A stretch of 64,000 nucleotides of DNA from Sphingomonas sp. PAMC 26605 (GTDB taxonomy: Bacteria; Pseudomonadota; Alphaproteobacteria; Sphingomonadales; Sphingomonadaceae): assembly GCF_000241485.1 (NCBI RefSeq), contig NZ_JH584241.1:3089627-3153626 (forward strand), read 5' to 3'. Position 1 is the stretch's first letter; every line of letters starts with the position of its first letter. The notes beneath the pieces were generated by a model. The model was given only the letters and a program-made list of their open reading frames with translations, searched no databases and had not been told where the DNA came from. Positions 19,701-29,614 of the stretch are shown one piece after another. The position numbers were made by a program, and so were the translations under genes.

Positions 19701-19762
19701 GTCGGCGCCCTTTTGGCGAAGGAGGCGTGGAAATCCAAGCAGGATATGGCTAGGCGGACACG

Positions 19763-20872
19763 ATGAGCGAAACGAACCCGGACACCGAGTCCTACACTTA
19801 TGCCCAGGCGGGCGTCTCGATTGCCGCCGGCAATGCGCTGGTGCGCGCGATCGCACCGCTCGCCAAGGCGACGCGCCGGCCGGGCGCCGATGCCGAGCTT
19901 GGCGGGTTTGGCGGGCTGTTCGATCTAAAGGCGGCGGGGTTCGTCGATCCCCTGCTCGTCGCGGCGAATGACGGGGTCGGGACCAAGCTCAAGCTCGCGA
20001 TCGAGCACAATGCGCATGACGGGGTCGGGATCGATCTCGTCGCGATGTGTGCCAACGATCTGATCGTGCAAGGCGCAGAGCCGCTGTTCTTCCTCGATTA
20101 TTATGCGACCGCGAAGATCGACCCTGCGGTTGCCGAGCGTGTGATCGCCTCCATCGCTGAGGGCTGCCGGCAGGCGGGCTGTGCGCTGATTGGTGGCGAG
20201 ACCGCGGAGATGCCGGGGATGTATGCCGCCGACGATTATGATCTGGCGGGCTTCTGCGTCGGGGCGGTCGAGCGCGACCGGGTGCTGACCGGGGCGGCGA
20301 TCGCGCCGGGCGATGTCGTGCTCGGGCTTGCCTCGGCGGGGGTGCATTCGAACGGGTTTTCACTGGTGCGGCGGCTTGCCGCCGACAAGGGCTGGAAGCT
20401 CGACCGCCCGGCGCTGTTCGATGCCGACGTGCTGCTGATCGACGCGCTGATGGCGCCGACGCGGATCTATGTGAAGGCGTTGCTGCCGCTGCTGGCGGAA
20501 AAGCGGATCAAGGGGCTGGCGCACATTACGGGCGGCGGTTTGCTCGACAATATCCCGCGTGTGCTGCCCGACGGGACGCATGCGCGGATCGACGCCGATG
20601 CGTGGGCGCAGCCGCGGCTGATGGCGTTCCTTCAGGCGCAGGGCAATATCGAGCCCGAGGAAATGGCACGGACCTTCAATTGCGGGATCGGGATGGTCGC
20701 GGTCGTGGCGGCGGATCAGGTCGCGGCGGTGACCGCCGGGCTCGAGGCGGCGGGCGAGACGGTGTTCGCGATCGGGACGATCGAGGCTGGTGCGCGCGGG
20801 TGCACCGTGTCGGGCTCGGTCGAGACCTGGGGCGGCCGTGCCGATTGGACCGCGACGCATAACCATGGGTGA
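19763..20872 (+). CDS. purM: Phosphoribosylformylglycinamidine cyclo-ligase
   Basis: 369-residue AIR synthetase that closes the imidazole ring in purine synthesis. Conserved stretches are [65 protein letters not shown] and [20 protein letters not shown]. First gene of the plus-strand purM-purN unit. Confidence 0.97.
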   Translation: MSETNPDTESYTYAQAGVSIAAGNALVRAIAPLAKATRRPGADAELGGFGGLFDLKAAGFVDPLLVAANDGVGTKLKLAIEHNAHDGVGIDLVAMCANDLIVQGAEPLFFLDYYATAKIDPAVAERVIASIAEGCRQAGCALIGGETAEMPGMYAADDYDLAGFCVGAVERDRVLTGAAIAPGDVVLGLASAGVHSNGFSLVRRLAADKGWKLDRPALFDADVLLIDALMAPTRIYVKALLPLLAEKRIKGLAHITGGGLLDNIPRVLPDGTHARIDADAWAQPRLMAFLQAQGNIEPEEMARTFNCGIGMVAVVAADQVAAVTAGLEAAGETVFAIGTIEAGARGCTVSGSVETWGGRADWTATHNHG

Positions 20873-20884
20873 CCGCCGTCTTCC

Positions 20885-20906
20885 CCCCTCCCGCTTGCGG
20901 GAGGGG
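20885..20906. repeat. Palindrome (family C core) at the purM-purN junction
   Basis: CCCCTCCCGC-TT-GCGGGAGGGG is a perfect 10-bp inverted repeat, 12 nt after the purM stop. Its right arm contains GGAGG six nucleotides before the TTG codon taken here as the purN start, so the repeat itself appears to provide the ribosome-binding site. Confidence 0.85.
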
Positions 20907-20910
20907 AGTC

Positions 20911-21465
20911 TTGAGCCGCAAGGTCGGCATTCTGCTTTCTGGCCGGGGCTCCAATATGATGGCGTTGGTCGAGGCGGCGCACAATTATGACGTCGTGCTC
21001 GTCGCGTCGGACAAGCCCGATGCCGCCGGCATCGCCTGGGCGCATGACCGTGGCCTCGCCACCTTCACCCAATCGCCCAAGGGCATCGCCAAGGCCGACT
21101 ATGAAGCCGCGATCGACGCGGCGCTCGTTGCAGCTGGCGTCGAGGTGATCGCCCTCGCCGGCTACATGCGCCTCCTCTCCGACGCATTCGTCGCGCGCTG
21201 GGCGGGGCGGATCATCAACATCCATCCCTCGCTGCTGCCCAAGTACAAGGGCCTCGACACCCACGCCCGCGCGATCGCAGCGGGTGACACGGTCGCCGGC
21301 TGCTCGGTCCATATCGTCACCGAGGAACTCGACGGCGGCGCCGTGCTCGGTCAGGCCGAAGTCGCGATCAGGCCCGGCGACACGCCCGACAGCCTTGCGG
21401 CGCGCGTGCTTGAGGCCGAGCATCGCCTCTACCCACAGATTTTGGCGGAGTTTGTAAGACGATGA
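20911..21465 (+). CDS. purN: Phosphoribosylglycinamide formyltransferase
   Basis: 184-residue GAR transformylase using 10-formyl-tetrahydrofolate. Motifs are ILLSGRGSNM at the N-terminus, the catalytic region IINIHPSLLPKYKGLDTHA and SVHIVTEELDGGAVLGQ. Two starts are possible. GTG 20869 overlaps the purM stop as GTGA and would translate the repeat, adding 14 residues. TTG 20911 has GGAGG six bases upstream and begins where family similarity begins (LSRKVGILL). I chose TTG 20911. It overlaps the next gene by ATGA. Confidence 0.95.
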   Translation: MSRKVGILLSGRGSNMMALVEAAHNYDVVLVASDKPDAAGIAWAHDRGLATFTQSPKGIAKADYEAAIDAALVAAGVEVIALAGYMRLLSDAFVARWAGRIINIHPSLLPKYKGLDTHARAIAAGDTVAGCSVHIVTEELDGGAVLGQAEVAIRPGDTPDSLAARVLEAEHRLYPQILAEFVRR

Positions 21466-21836
21466 GCCCCGATCCCGCAGCCATCCTTGCCAAGGTGCGT
21501 GAACTCGCCCTGGCATTGCCAGAAACGACCGAGCGCGAATCGCATGGCGCGCCCGGCTTTCTGATCGAAGACGGCAAGTTCTTCGCCTATTTCTGGCACG
21601 ATCATCATGGCGACGGCGAGACCGTCGTGATCGTCAAGACCACCGGCAGCGACGAGCAGGCGATGCTGATCGAAGCCGATCCCGAGACCTATTTCAGCCC
21701 GGCCTATCTCGGCGCCTCGGGCTGGGTCGCGCTCCGGCTCGACCGCGAAGTCGACTGGGACCGTGTCGGCGACCGGATCGCGATCAGCTGGGAACTCGCC
21801 GCGCCGCGCCGCCTGCTCGAGGCGGGCGGACGATGA
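21462..21836 (+). CDS. MmcQ/YjbR-family protein
   Basis: 124-residue YjbR-fold protein (double-wing, CyaY-like). Recognisable features are LALALPETTERESHGAPGF near the start, the DPETYFSPAYLGASGWVALR stretch and the closing SWELAAPRRLLE. Members are annotated as possible DNA-binding proteins, but function is unproved. ATGA overlaps on both sides place it in the purM-purN operon. Confidence 0.85.
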   Translation: MSPDPAAILAKVRELALALPETTERESHGAPGFLIEDGKFFAYFWHDHHGDGETVVIVKTTGSDEQAMLIEADPETYFSPAYLGASGWVALRLDREVDWDRVGDRIAISWELAAPRRLLEAGGR

Positions 21837-22477
21837 GCGAGCAACCGCGCGATCCGGAACTGCAGGTCGCCGCGACCGAAGCGGTCGCCAAGGCCGAAGC
21901 CGCGGCGACGCGGCGGCGCTGGATCAACCTCGGCGAATTCATCGCGGTCGCCGGGCTGCTCATCGCGGGTGGCAGCCTGTATCTCAACTGGGCCGACCAC
22001 CGCGCCGACGAAGCCGACAAGCAGGTCGCCTCGGTCAAGGCGGCGCGCGAGCAATCGCGCTTCGACATCCGCGCGTCACCGGCGTCGAACGGCAGCGCGC
22101 TGCTTCTGGCGCACGACGAGCGCCATGCGATCCGCGACGCGACCGTCACCTTCCCGACCGCGCTTGGCGTCGGCACCAAGGACACCGTCGCCGACACGAT
22201 CGATCGCGGCTGGTTCGACCATGCCCTGCTCAAGACGACCGATGGCGGGCCCGACAAGAAGGCCGGGCGGCTGCCGGTGCTGATCGCGCTGACCTATTGG
22301 GACGGTGAAACGCCGCGCACGACGCGCGGGATCTACGATATCGGGTGGAAGACCGAGGGCGGGTTTCCGTTCGGGCGCTCGGTCAAGCTCGAGAGCCTGC
22401 GGCTCCACGAACTCGGCGGGACGCAGAAGCGGCTCGATGCGATCTGGGCGGGGCAGCAGCCGAAGGCGAAGGACTGA
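21833..22477 (+). CDS. Single-pass membrane protein of unknown function
   Basis: 214 residues: a short acidic/basic N-terminal helix (about 1-30), one membrane segment (WINLGEFIAVAGLLIAGGSL, about 31-51), then a soluble domain of about 160 residues with beta-rich segments such as RGIYDIGWKTEGGFPFG. I recognise no family motif. It is the last gene of the purM-purN-yjbR unit, with an ATGA overlap. It converges on the GNAT gene with an 18-bp gap. Confidence 0.75.
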   Translation: MSEQPRDPELQVAATEAVAKAEAAATRRRWINLGEFIAVAGLLIAGGSLYLNWADHRADEADKQVASVKAAREQSRFDIRASPASNGSALLLAHDERHAIRDATVTFPTALGVGTKDTVADTIDRGWFDHALLKTTDGGPDKKAGRLPVLIALTYWDGETPRTTRGIYDIGWKTEGGFPFGRSVKLESLRLHELGGTQKRLDAIWAGQQPKAKD

Positions 22478-22495
22478 CGGCGTTACAGCCGGGGG

Positions 22496-23016
22496 TCAGA
22501 GACTCCGCGCGTAGACCGGGTCGACATGCACCTCGCCACCGACGACGAAATCGCGGCTACCGATGACGCTGAAACCGTTGCGTTCGTAGAAGGCGCGGGC
22601 GCGGGCGTTCTGGTCCCATACGCCGAGCAAGAGCCGCTTGCCGCCGAGCAGCACCGCGTCGGCGGTCGCCTGCGCCAGCAGCGCGGCGCCGATGCCGCTG
22701 CCATAGGCCTGGCGGAGCGTATAGATCCGTCGCAGCTCGACATCGCCGAGCTGCAGGTCGATCGGAAAGTCGGGCGCGGTCAGCACGGCATAGCCGATCG
22801 GCGCCAGCCCGGGCTCGATCTCCGCGACGGTGACGACCGTCGCGGGATCGGCGAGCCATTCGGCGAACACCGCGGCGCTATTGTTCTTGAGACAATGCGC
22901 GACGAGATCGGCGCCGGCGAGCGACGGCGCATAGGTATCAAGGAACGCCGCATTGGCGACGAGCGACAGCAGGTCGGCATCCGCCGCCCCTGCCCGTCGC
23001 ACGCGCCACTTTAGCA

Positions 23017-23017
<1 letters not shown>
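22496..23017 (-). CDS. GNAT-family N-acetyltransferase
   Basis: 173 residues. The acetyl-CoA loop is QAYGSGIGAALLAQA (Q-x3-G-x-G-A), preceded by the beta-4 strand VELRRIYTL and followed by the typical NARARAFYERNGF helix-strand. The substrate cannot be told; it resembles diamine or amino-acid acetyltransferases in general layout. The ATG overlaps the ndk stop by one nucleotide (TGATG), suggesting coupling to ndk. Confidence 0.88.
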
Positions 23018-23439
<422 letters not shown>

Positions 23440-23530
23440 GACCGTGAAGCTCCTGTGGTTTGAATGACGATTGGGAAAGTCGCGGTTCCCTAGTCGGGAG
23501 GCCGGTTGGATGCAAGTCTCGGGGTCGGCC

Positions 23531-23971
23531 TCAGGCCGCCTGCTCCCAGCGGCCCGAGTCGCTCTGTTTCCAGTAGCGGCGCTCGATCCCGGTGCGATCG
23601 GCGAGCGCCTTCCAGGCGGCGCGCGCCTGGGTGATGCGGTCCTCGTCGAAGAAGTGGAAGGCGCGGTCGAAGCCAAGCGCTTCCTCACGCCACACGCCGT
23701 CGGCGAGCGCGATGTTGCGCGCGGCGTTGGCGGCGGCGGGGCGGTCGGCGATGAGGATCGGCTGAGCGGTGTCGCTTTCGCCGTCGGCCTGCGCGTGCGG
23801 GAGGAAGCTGTCGGGGGCGTAGGTCCATAGCAGGCGGTCGAGCGCGCCGCGCTGGTCGGCGCTCTCGGCGACGATCAGCAGGCGGCCGCCAGTCTCGACG
23901 ACACGCTCGGCGATGCGCGGGAGGACGCGCTCGAGCGGCTGCGCGGTGAGGTGGTAGAAATCGACCTGCAT
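23531..23971 (-). CDS. holC: DNA polymerase III chi subunit
   Basis: 146-residue HolC protein linking the clamp loader to single-strand-binding protein. It shows the N-terminal [20 protein letters not shown], the [17 protein letters not shown] stretch and the [16 protein letters not shown] helix. holC next to pepA is a common proteobacterial arrangement. The 200-bp gap to pepA is filled by a repeat. Confidence 0.92.
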   Translation of the reverse strand: MQVDFYHLTAQPLERVLPRIAERVVETGGRLLIVAESADQRGALDRLLWTYAPDSFLPHAQADGESDTAQPILIADRPAAANAARNIALADGVWREEALGFDRAFHFFDEDRITQARAAWKALADRTGIERRYWKQSDSGRWEQAA

Positions 23972-23997
23972 GTTTCTCGTGCCCCTCCCTTCTTACT

Positions 23998-24160
23998 CCC
24001 CTCCCGCTTGCGAGGTCGAGGTCGGTCATGCCCCCGGCATGACCTAAACGATGCGGGGCATCGTTTACCTCGACCTGGGTTGGGGGTGGGGCGTGCCCCA
24101 AGCGGATCGCGGGCGTTCCAGGTCGTTCCCACCCCTAGCCCCTCCCGCAAGCGGGAGGGG
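23998..24160. repeat. Compound palindromic repeat (family C) with nested insertion, between pepA and holC
   Basis: The outer arms 23998-24012 (CCCCTCCCGCTTGCG) and 24146-24160 (CGCAAGCGGGAGGGG) pair over 15 bp. Inner flanks GGTTGGGGGTGGG and CCCACCCCTAGCC match the flanks of the family C copy at 10619-10717. The left unit is interrupted after its CTTGCG by a separate structured segment (24013-24076). Confidence 0.85.
24013..24076. repeat. Cloverleaf-like three-stem inverted-repeat element
   Basis: A closing stem AGGTCGAGGT (24013-24022) pairs with ACCTCGACCT (24067-24076). Inside are two perfect hairpins: GGTCATGCC-CCC-GGCATGACC (24024-24044) and AAACGATGC-GGG-GCATCGTTT (24046-24066). Almost every base is paired, with single-base junctions. 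No tRNA features are seen, so this is not a tRNA gene. Confidence 0.85.
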
Positions 24161-24171
24161 GATTTTGCAGC

Positions 24172-25647
24172 TCAGCCTTCGAAATTATCCGCCACGAATC
24201 GGTCGAGCAGGCGTACGCCATACCCCGTCGCGCCCTTGTCGTAATTCGGTCCGGCCTTGTCCGACCACACCATCCCGGCGATGTCGAGATGCGCCCATTT
24301 CACGCCCGGATCGACGAAGCGCTGGATGAACTGCGCCGCGGTGATCGACCCGGCGCCGCGCGGACCGACATTCTTCATGTCGGCGATCGGCGAGTCGATC
24401 AGCTTGTTGTACGCATCGCCCAGCGGGAAGCGCCACAGCAGGTCGCCCGAAGCCTTGCCCGCCGCCAGCAACTGGTCGGCGAGCGCATCGTCATTGGCGA
24501 AGATGCCGCCATGCTCGTTGCCGAGGCTGATGATCATCGCGCCGGTCAGCGTCGCGAGATCGACGATCGTCTTGGGACGATGCGTCCGCTGCACCCAGGT
24601 GACCGCGTCGCACAGCACCAGACGCCCCTCGGCATCGGTGTTGAGGACCTCGATCGTCTGCCCCGACATCGAGGTGAGCACGTCGCCGGGACGGATCGCA
24701 TCGCCGTCGGGCATGTTCTCGACCAGGCCGCACACGCCGATCACGTTCGCCTTGGCCTTGCGCCCGGCGATCGCCTTCATCGCGCCGACGACCGCGCCCG
24801 CGCCGCCCATGTCCCATTTCATGTCTTCCATGCCCGGCCCGGGCTTGAGCGAGATGCCGCCGGTGTCGAAGGTCACGCCCTTGCCGACCAGCGCCAGATC
24901 GGGATCGCCCGCCCCTGCCCCGCTCCACTTCAGCGCGAGCAGCCGCGCGTCCTTGGCCGAACCCTGCGACACGCCGAGCAGTGCGCCCATGCCGAGCTCG
25001 CGCATCTCGTCCTCGCCGAGCACGGTGACCTCGAGCCCAAGGCCCTCGACTTCGGCGAGCACCTTGGCGACGAAGGTCTCGGGATAGATCTTGTTGGGCG
25101 GCTCGGCGACGAGCGTGCGCGTCAGTTCGAGCCCCTCGGTCAGCGCCTTCTGCTTACTCCACGCGCCGTCGGTGCCGTCGGGCGCACCATGGAGCACGAT
25201 CGTCGTCAGCGTCGGCTTCGACTTTTCGGGCAGCTTGGTGCGATAGACGTCGTGACGCCAGCCGCGCTGTGCCGCCGCGCCGGCGAAGCGCGCGGCCGCG
25301 TTCGACGAAGCCTCGGCGCCCGCGAAGTCGACGCTCACGCGCTCCACCCCCGAGGTCAACAGCCGCGCGGTCAAGGCGCCCCCGGCACGCTCATAGTCGG
25401 CCTCGCTACCGGCGCCCGTGCCGAGCAGCAGCACGCGGCGCACGCCGCCGGCGCCGTCTGCGACGAAGGTCTCGCTCACGCTCGCCGCCTCGCCATCGAA
25501 GCGGCTCGCGCGCGCTGCCGCCTTGACCAGATCGAGCGCGGCGGCATCGATCAGCGTGGTGGCAAGCCCGGCAAGGCCGTCTTTCCTGATCGGGAAGGCA
25601 ATGGCCGCGGCGGACGCCGGCGCGGCGCTGGAAAAGTCGATTTGCAT
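24172..25647 (-). CDS. pepA: Leucyl (cytosol) aminopeptidase, M17 family
   Basis: 491-residue two-metal aminopeptidase. The catalytic C-terminal domain has VGKGVTFDTGGISLKPG (metal-binding Lys and Asp), MKWDMGGAGAVVGAM and the signature NTDAEGRLVLCDA. The N-terminal domain is variable, as usual. In some bacteria PepA also binds DNA in recombination and regulation; nothing here tests that. The start MQIDFSSAAPASAAA is the first ATG with good similarity. Confidence 0.95.
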   Translation of the reverse strand: MQIDFSSAAPASAAAIAFPIRKDGLAGLATTLIDAAALDLVKAAARASRFDGEAASVSETFVADGAGGVRRVLLLGTGAGSEADYERAGGALTARLLTSGVERVSVDFAGAEASSNAAARFAGAAAQRGWRHDVYRTKLPEKSKPTLTTIVLHGAPDGTDGAWSKQKALTEGLELTRTLVAEPPNKIYPETFVAKVLAEVEGLGLEVTVLGEDEMRELGMGALLGVSQGSAKDARLLALKWSGAGAGDPDLALVGKGVTFDTGGISLKPGPGMEDMKWDMGGAGAVVGAMKAIAGRKAKANVIGVCGLVENMPDGDAIRPGDVLTSMSGQTIEVLNTDAEGRLVLCDAVTWVQRTHRPKTIVDLATLTGAMIISLGNEHGGIFANDDALADQLLAAGKASGDLLWRFPLGDAYNKLIDSPIADMKNVGPRGAGSITAAQFIQRFVDPGVKWAHLDIAGMVWSDKAGPNYDKGATGYGVRLLDRFVADNFEG

Positions 25648-25845
25648 GAAAGCCTCGATGTGGGTCTGGTCTGCGCTTGAGTCGGATGTCTCTAGGACAG
25701 CGGAACGCGGCTGGCAAAGGATCGGCCCCAGGAATTCGCCGCAGCACGATTGCAGCAAGGCAAGGTCGATGCGATAGGGCGGGATCGACCAGCGGCATCC
25801 GGCGACAGATCGGGCGCTTTCTCGCATCAGGGTGTTAGTTCCGAC

Positions 25846-28083
25846 GTGAAGCGTGCCTTCTTCCTCGCCAGTTGTGTGTGTCCGTTGCTCTGGGCGGCCG
25901 CGCCCGCCTGCGCGCAGGACCTGCAGACGCGCACCGTCCCGCCGCCGCCGCCCGCGACGACGCCGAGCACGAACGACGATCAGGTCCAGTTCAACGCCAC
26001 CACGCTCGAATATGACAACACGGCCGACGTGGTCACCGCGACCGGCGACGTGCGCATGTACCGCGCGGGCAATCGCCTCCGTGCCGACACCGTGGTGTGG
26101 AACCGCAAGACCGGCAAGGTCCGCGCGAGCGGCAACGTGGCGGTGGTCAACCCGGGCGGCGATACCGCTTATGGCGATTCGATCGACCTGACCGACGCGC
26201 TCAAGGACGGCATGGTCGACAACATGCTGCTCGTGCTCGAGAAGGGCGGGCGGCTCGCGGCGCGCAAGGGGACGCGCGCGCTCGACGAGAGCGTCGTGCT
26301 CGAAGACGCCGCTTATACCCCATGCGGCGTGACCGATACGGACAATTGCCCGAAAGAGCCGTCGTGGAAGATCACCGCGATCCGCGTCCTCTATCGCCCC
26401 GACCGCAAGCGGATCTATTACAAGGGCGCGCGGATCAATCTGTTCGGCCTGCCGACGCTTCCGCTCCCGGCCTTTTCCAATTCGATCGGCGACGGCAACG
26501 ACAATGGCCTGCTCGCCCCGGATTTCCGCTACAGCCGGACCAACGGCTTCGAATTCGCCCAGCCGTATCACTTCGCGCTCGGGCCCAATCAGGGGCTGAC
26601 CGTCACGCCGCGGATTTTCAGCGCGGTGCTGCCGATGCTCAAGGCCGAATATAGCGCGCTCAACACGCTCGGCGCGTATCGCATCGCTGGCTATGTCACC
26701 GCGAGCCCGCGCAGCACCGACCTGCTGACCCCGACCCCGGCGGGCACGCCCGATTCCTTTCGCGGCTATCTCGACGGCGTCGGCCGGTTCCAACTGACCC
26801 CGAATTGGACGTTGAGCGGATCGCTTCGCCTGACCACCGACCCGACCTTTCTGCGCCGCTACGACATCTCGACCGACGACCGGCTGCGCAGCACGGTCAA
26901 GCTCGAGCATATCGACGAGAGCAGCTATTTCTCGGTCGCCGCCTGGTACGTCCAGACGCTGCGCGTCGGCGACCGCCAGGCGTTGCAGCCGATCGCGCTG
27001 CCCGAGATCGATTACCGCAAGCGCATCCCCGACAGCCTGCTCGGCGGCGTCTTCACCTTCCAGGTCAACAGCCTGGGGATCGAACGCCCGGCGGGCCAGG
27101 ACACGCAGCGCGCCTTTGCCAGCGCACAGTGGGAATTGCGCAAGCTGACGCCGTGGGGCCAGGAAGTGACCTTCACCGCGCTCGGCCGCGGCGATATCTA
27201 TCACACGAGCGATATCCTCGCGACCAGCGTGGCGAGCTATCGCGGCGAATCGGGGGTCACCGGGCGGATCATCGGGGCGTTCGCGGTCGATGTGAAATGG
27301 CCGTTCATCGGCACCTTCCTCGGCGGCACGCAGCGGCTGACCCCGCGCGTGCAGCTCGTCGGCTCGCCGCAGGCGGGAACGCTGACGGTGCCGAACGAGG
27401 ATTCGCGCTCGGTCGATCTCGAGGATACCAATTTGTTCTCGCTCAACCGCTTCCCGGGTTACGACCGGTTCGAGGATTCGGCGCGCGTGACCTATGGGCT
27501 CGACTGGGCGGTCGATCTGCCGGGCTTCTCCTTCACCACCAATATCGGCCAGAGCTATCGCCTCAACAGCCGGCCCTCGCTGTTTCCCGACGGCACCGGC
27601 CTGTCGGGCCGCGTGTCGGACATCGTCGGCCGCACCGAGATCCGCTTCCACGACTGGATCTCGGTGATCCACCGCTACCGGCTCGACCAGGGCGATTTCG
27701 CGGTGCGCCGCAACGAGCTCGACGCGACGGTCGGATCGCGCAGCACTTATGTGCTGGTCGGATACCTCCGGCTCAACCGCAACATCGACCAGACGCTCGA
27801 GGATCTGCGCGATCGCGAAGAGTTGCGGCTCGGCTCGCGCGTGCAGATCTCGCGCTTCTGGTCGGTGTTCGGCTCGACCGTTATCGATCTGACCAATCGC
27901 GACGAGGATCCGCTGTCGCTCGCCGACGGGTTCGATCCGGTGCGGCACCGGCTCGGCGTCCAATATGAGGACGATTGTCTCCGGCTCGGGATGACCTGGA
28001 AGCGCGATTATCAGACGACGGGCGACGTCAAGGCGGGCAACGGCTTCCTGTTGACGCTGGCGTTCAAAAACCTTGGCCGCTAA
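25846..28083 (+). CDS. lptD: LPS-assembly outer-membrane protein LptD
   Basis: 745 residues. GTG start with signal peptide KRAFFLASCVCPLLWAAAPA, cleaved near ACAQ. A proline-rich linker leads to the periplasmic OstA/LptA-like jellyroll (FNATTLEYDNTADVVTATGD onward), then the LptD barrel region. Cysteines lie in YTPCGVTDTDNCPKE and in the C-terminal EDDCLRLGMTW, so the inter-domain disulfide can form. It is the last step of lipid A-glycolipid export. It heads lptD-surA-pdxA-rsmA, the conserved proteobacterial order. The 198-bp gap to divergent pepA holds the promoter. Confidence 0.93.
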   Translation: MKRAFFLASCVCPLLWAAAPACAQDLQTRTVPPPPPATTPSTNDDQVQFNATTLEYDNTADVVTATGDVRMYRAGNRLRADTVVWNRKTGKVRASGNVAVVNPGGDTAYGDSIDLTDALKDGMVDNMLLVLEKGGRLAARKGTRALDESVVLEDAAYTPCGVTDTDNCPKEPSWKITAIRVLYRPDRKRIYYKGARINLFGLPTLPLPAFSNSIGDGNDNGLLAPDFRYSRTNGFEFAQPYHFALGPNQGLTVTPRIFSAVLPMLKAEYSALNTLGAYRIAGYVTASPRSTDLLTPTPAGTPDSFRGYLDGVGRFQLTPNWTLSGSLRLTTDPTFLRRYDISTDDRLRSTVKLEHIDESSYFSVAAWYVQTLRVGDRQALQPIALPEIDYRKRIPDSLLGGVFTFQVNSLGIERPAGQDTQRAFASAQWELRKLTPWGQEVTFTALGRGDIYHTSDILATSVASYRGESGVTGRIIGAFAVDVKWPFIGTFLGGTQRLTPRVQLVGSPQAGTLTVPNEDSRSVDLEDTNLFSLNRFPGYDRFEDSARVTYGLDWAVDLPGFSFTTNIGQSYRLNSRPSLFPDGTGLSGRVSDIVGRTEIRFHDWISVIHRYRLDQGDFAVRRNELDATVGSRSTYVLVGYLRLNRNIDQTLEDLRDREELRLGSRVQISRFWSVFGSTVIDLTNRDEDPLSLADGFDPVRHRLGVQYEDDCLRLGMTWKRDYQTTGDVKAGNGFLLTLAFKNLGR

Positions 28084-28194
28084 GCACTGGTTCAGACGGA
28101 CCGGCGCAGTGGAGCGTTCAACGGCTCGGGCCGGACCCGGCTCGAGGTTTTGGCGCTGTTCGAGGCACGCCGTGCGGGATGGGATTTTGATTAC

Positions 28195-29598
28195 GTGAAG
28201 ACTGATACTGCAAAGCCGACCCGCCTGGGTCGCAGCTTCGGCTTTGGTGCCGCGATCATCGCCTTGCTGGCCACGAGCGGGGGCTCGATCGCACAGACCG
28301 CACCCGACCCTGCGGGTCAGGATCCCGCGACGGCCGAATCGCCGGGCGTGGCGGCGCTCGATCTGCCGAAGAACCCGACGATCTTCGGCAAGGTCGATCC
28401 GACGATCCGCAAGCCGACCGCGATCGTCAACGGCGCGGTGATCACCGGCACCGATATCGACCAGCGCGTCGCTTTGCTGCTCGCCGCGCGCGACCTCAAA
28501 CTCTCGGCGCAGGAAATGGCGCAGTACAAGCTCGTCATCGTCCGCCAGCTGATCGACGAGACGCTCGAGATCCAGCAGGCCAAGACCGCCGACGTCAAGA
28601 TCGGGCCCGACGAGATCAACAAGAGCTACGACACCGTCGCACGCAACTTCGGCAAGACGCCGGCCGAGATGCGCGCATATCTGCGCTCGATCGGCTCGGC
28701 GGACCGCTCGCTCAAGCGCCAGATCGAGGCCGAACTGTCGTGGAACCGCTATCTGCGCCGCAAGGTCGACGTCAATGTCGGTGACGAAGAGGTCAATGCG
28801 ATCATCGACAAGATCAAGAAGCAGCAGGGCTCGACCGAATATCACGTCCGCGAGATCTATCTGAAAGCCGATGCCGATCGCGCGCCCGAAGTGTTCGCGC
28901 AGGCGCAGCAGATGATGCAGTCGATCCAGAAGCGCGACAAGGGCGAGGACACGTTCGGCTATTACGCCCGCCTGTCCGACGCCACGACGCGCGCGACCGG
29001 CGGCGATCTCGACTGGTTGAGCGAGCAGCAATTGTCGCAGCTTCCGGCGTCGCTGGTCGAGGCGATCAAGTCGATGACGCCCGAGCATCTCGCCGGGCCG
29101 ATCGAGGTGCCGGGCGGCTTCTCGATCATCTATCTCGTCGATACGCGGAAAATCGGCGTCGCCGATCCACTCGACGCGCGCCTGACGCTCAAGCAGGTCA
29201 GCGAGCGCTTCCCCGAGGGGATCACGCAGGAGCAGGCCAACGCCCGCGTCGCCGAGTTCGCCAAGCTCAGCGCGACGATCAAGGGCTGCGGCGAGGTGGC
29301 CAAGGTCGCCTCGGCGCTCGGCGCCGACGTGGTCGACAACGATTCGGTGCGGATCAAGGACCTGCCGGTCGCGCTGCGAGACATCATGCTCAAGTTGCAG
29401 GTCGGTGAATCGACCCCACCGTTCGGCTCGGCCAAGGACGGCATCCGCTCGCTCGTGCTGTGCGGTCGCGACGAAGCGGTTGCAAACATTCCGGGAGTGG
29501 AACAAGTTCGCAGCACGATGGAGAATCAACGCGTTAACCTGCGCGCCAATCAGCTGCTCCGCGATCTGCGGCGTGATGCGATCATCGAATATCGCTGA
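28195..29598 (+). CDS. surA: SurA-type periplasmic peptidyl-prolyl isomerase and chaperone
   Basis: 467 residues. GTG 28195, preceded by GGGATGGGA, gives a signal peptide (RLGRSFGFGAAIIALLATSG, cleaved near SIAQ). A SurA N-terminal chaperone domain follows (IVNGAVITGTDIDQRVALLL and QLIDETLEIQQAK), then one parvulin domain (about 210-325: HVREIYLKADADRAPEVFAQ, GGDLDWLSEQQLSQLP). The segment after it resembles a degenerate second parvulin module. It helps outer-membrane proteins such as LptD and OmpW fold. Confidence 0.9.
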   Translation: MKTDTAKPTRLGRSFGFGAAIIALLATSGGSIAQTAPDPAGQDPATAESPGVAALDLPKNPTIFGKVDPTIRKPTAIVNGAVITGTDIDQRVALLLAARDLKLSAQEMAQYKLVIVRQLIDETLEIQQAKTADVKIGPDEINKSYDTVARNFGKTPAEMRAYLRSIGSADRSLKRQIEAELSWNRYLRRKVDVNVGDEEVNAIIDKIKKQQGSTEYHVREIYLKADADRAPEVFAQAQQMMQSIQKRDKGEDTFGYYARLSDATTRATGGDLDWLSEQQLSQLPASLVEAIKSMTPEHLAGPIEVPGGFSIIYLVDTRKIGVADPLDARLTLKQVSERFPEGITQEQANARVAEFAKLSATIKGCGEVAKVASALGADVVDNDSVRIKDLPVALRDIMLKLQVGESTPPFGSAKDGIRSLVLCGRDEAVANIPGVEQVRSTMENQRVNLRANQLLRDLRRDAIIEYR

Positions 29599-29614
29599 CC
29601 GGGGAGAAAGTACG

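Noticed and set aside
24013..24076. Possible tRNA gene because of the cloverleaf
   Set aside because: Only three stems, no conserved T-loop or anticodon-arm layout, and stem lengths do not fit a tRNA.
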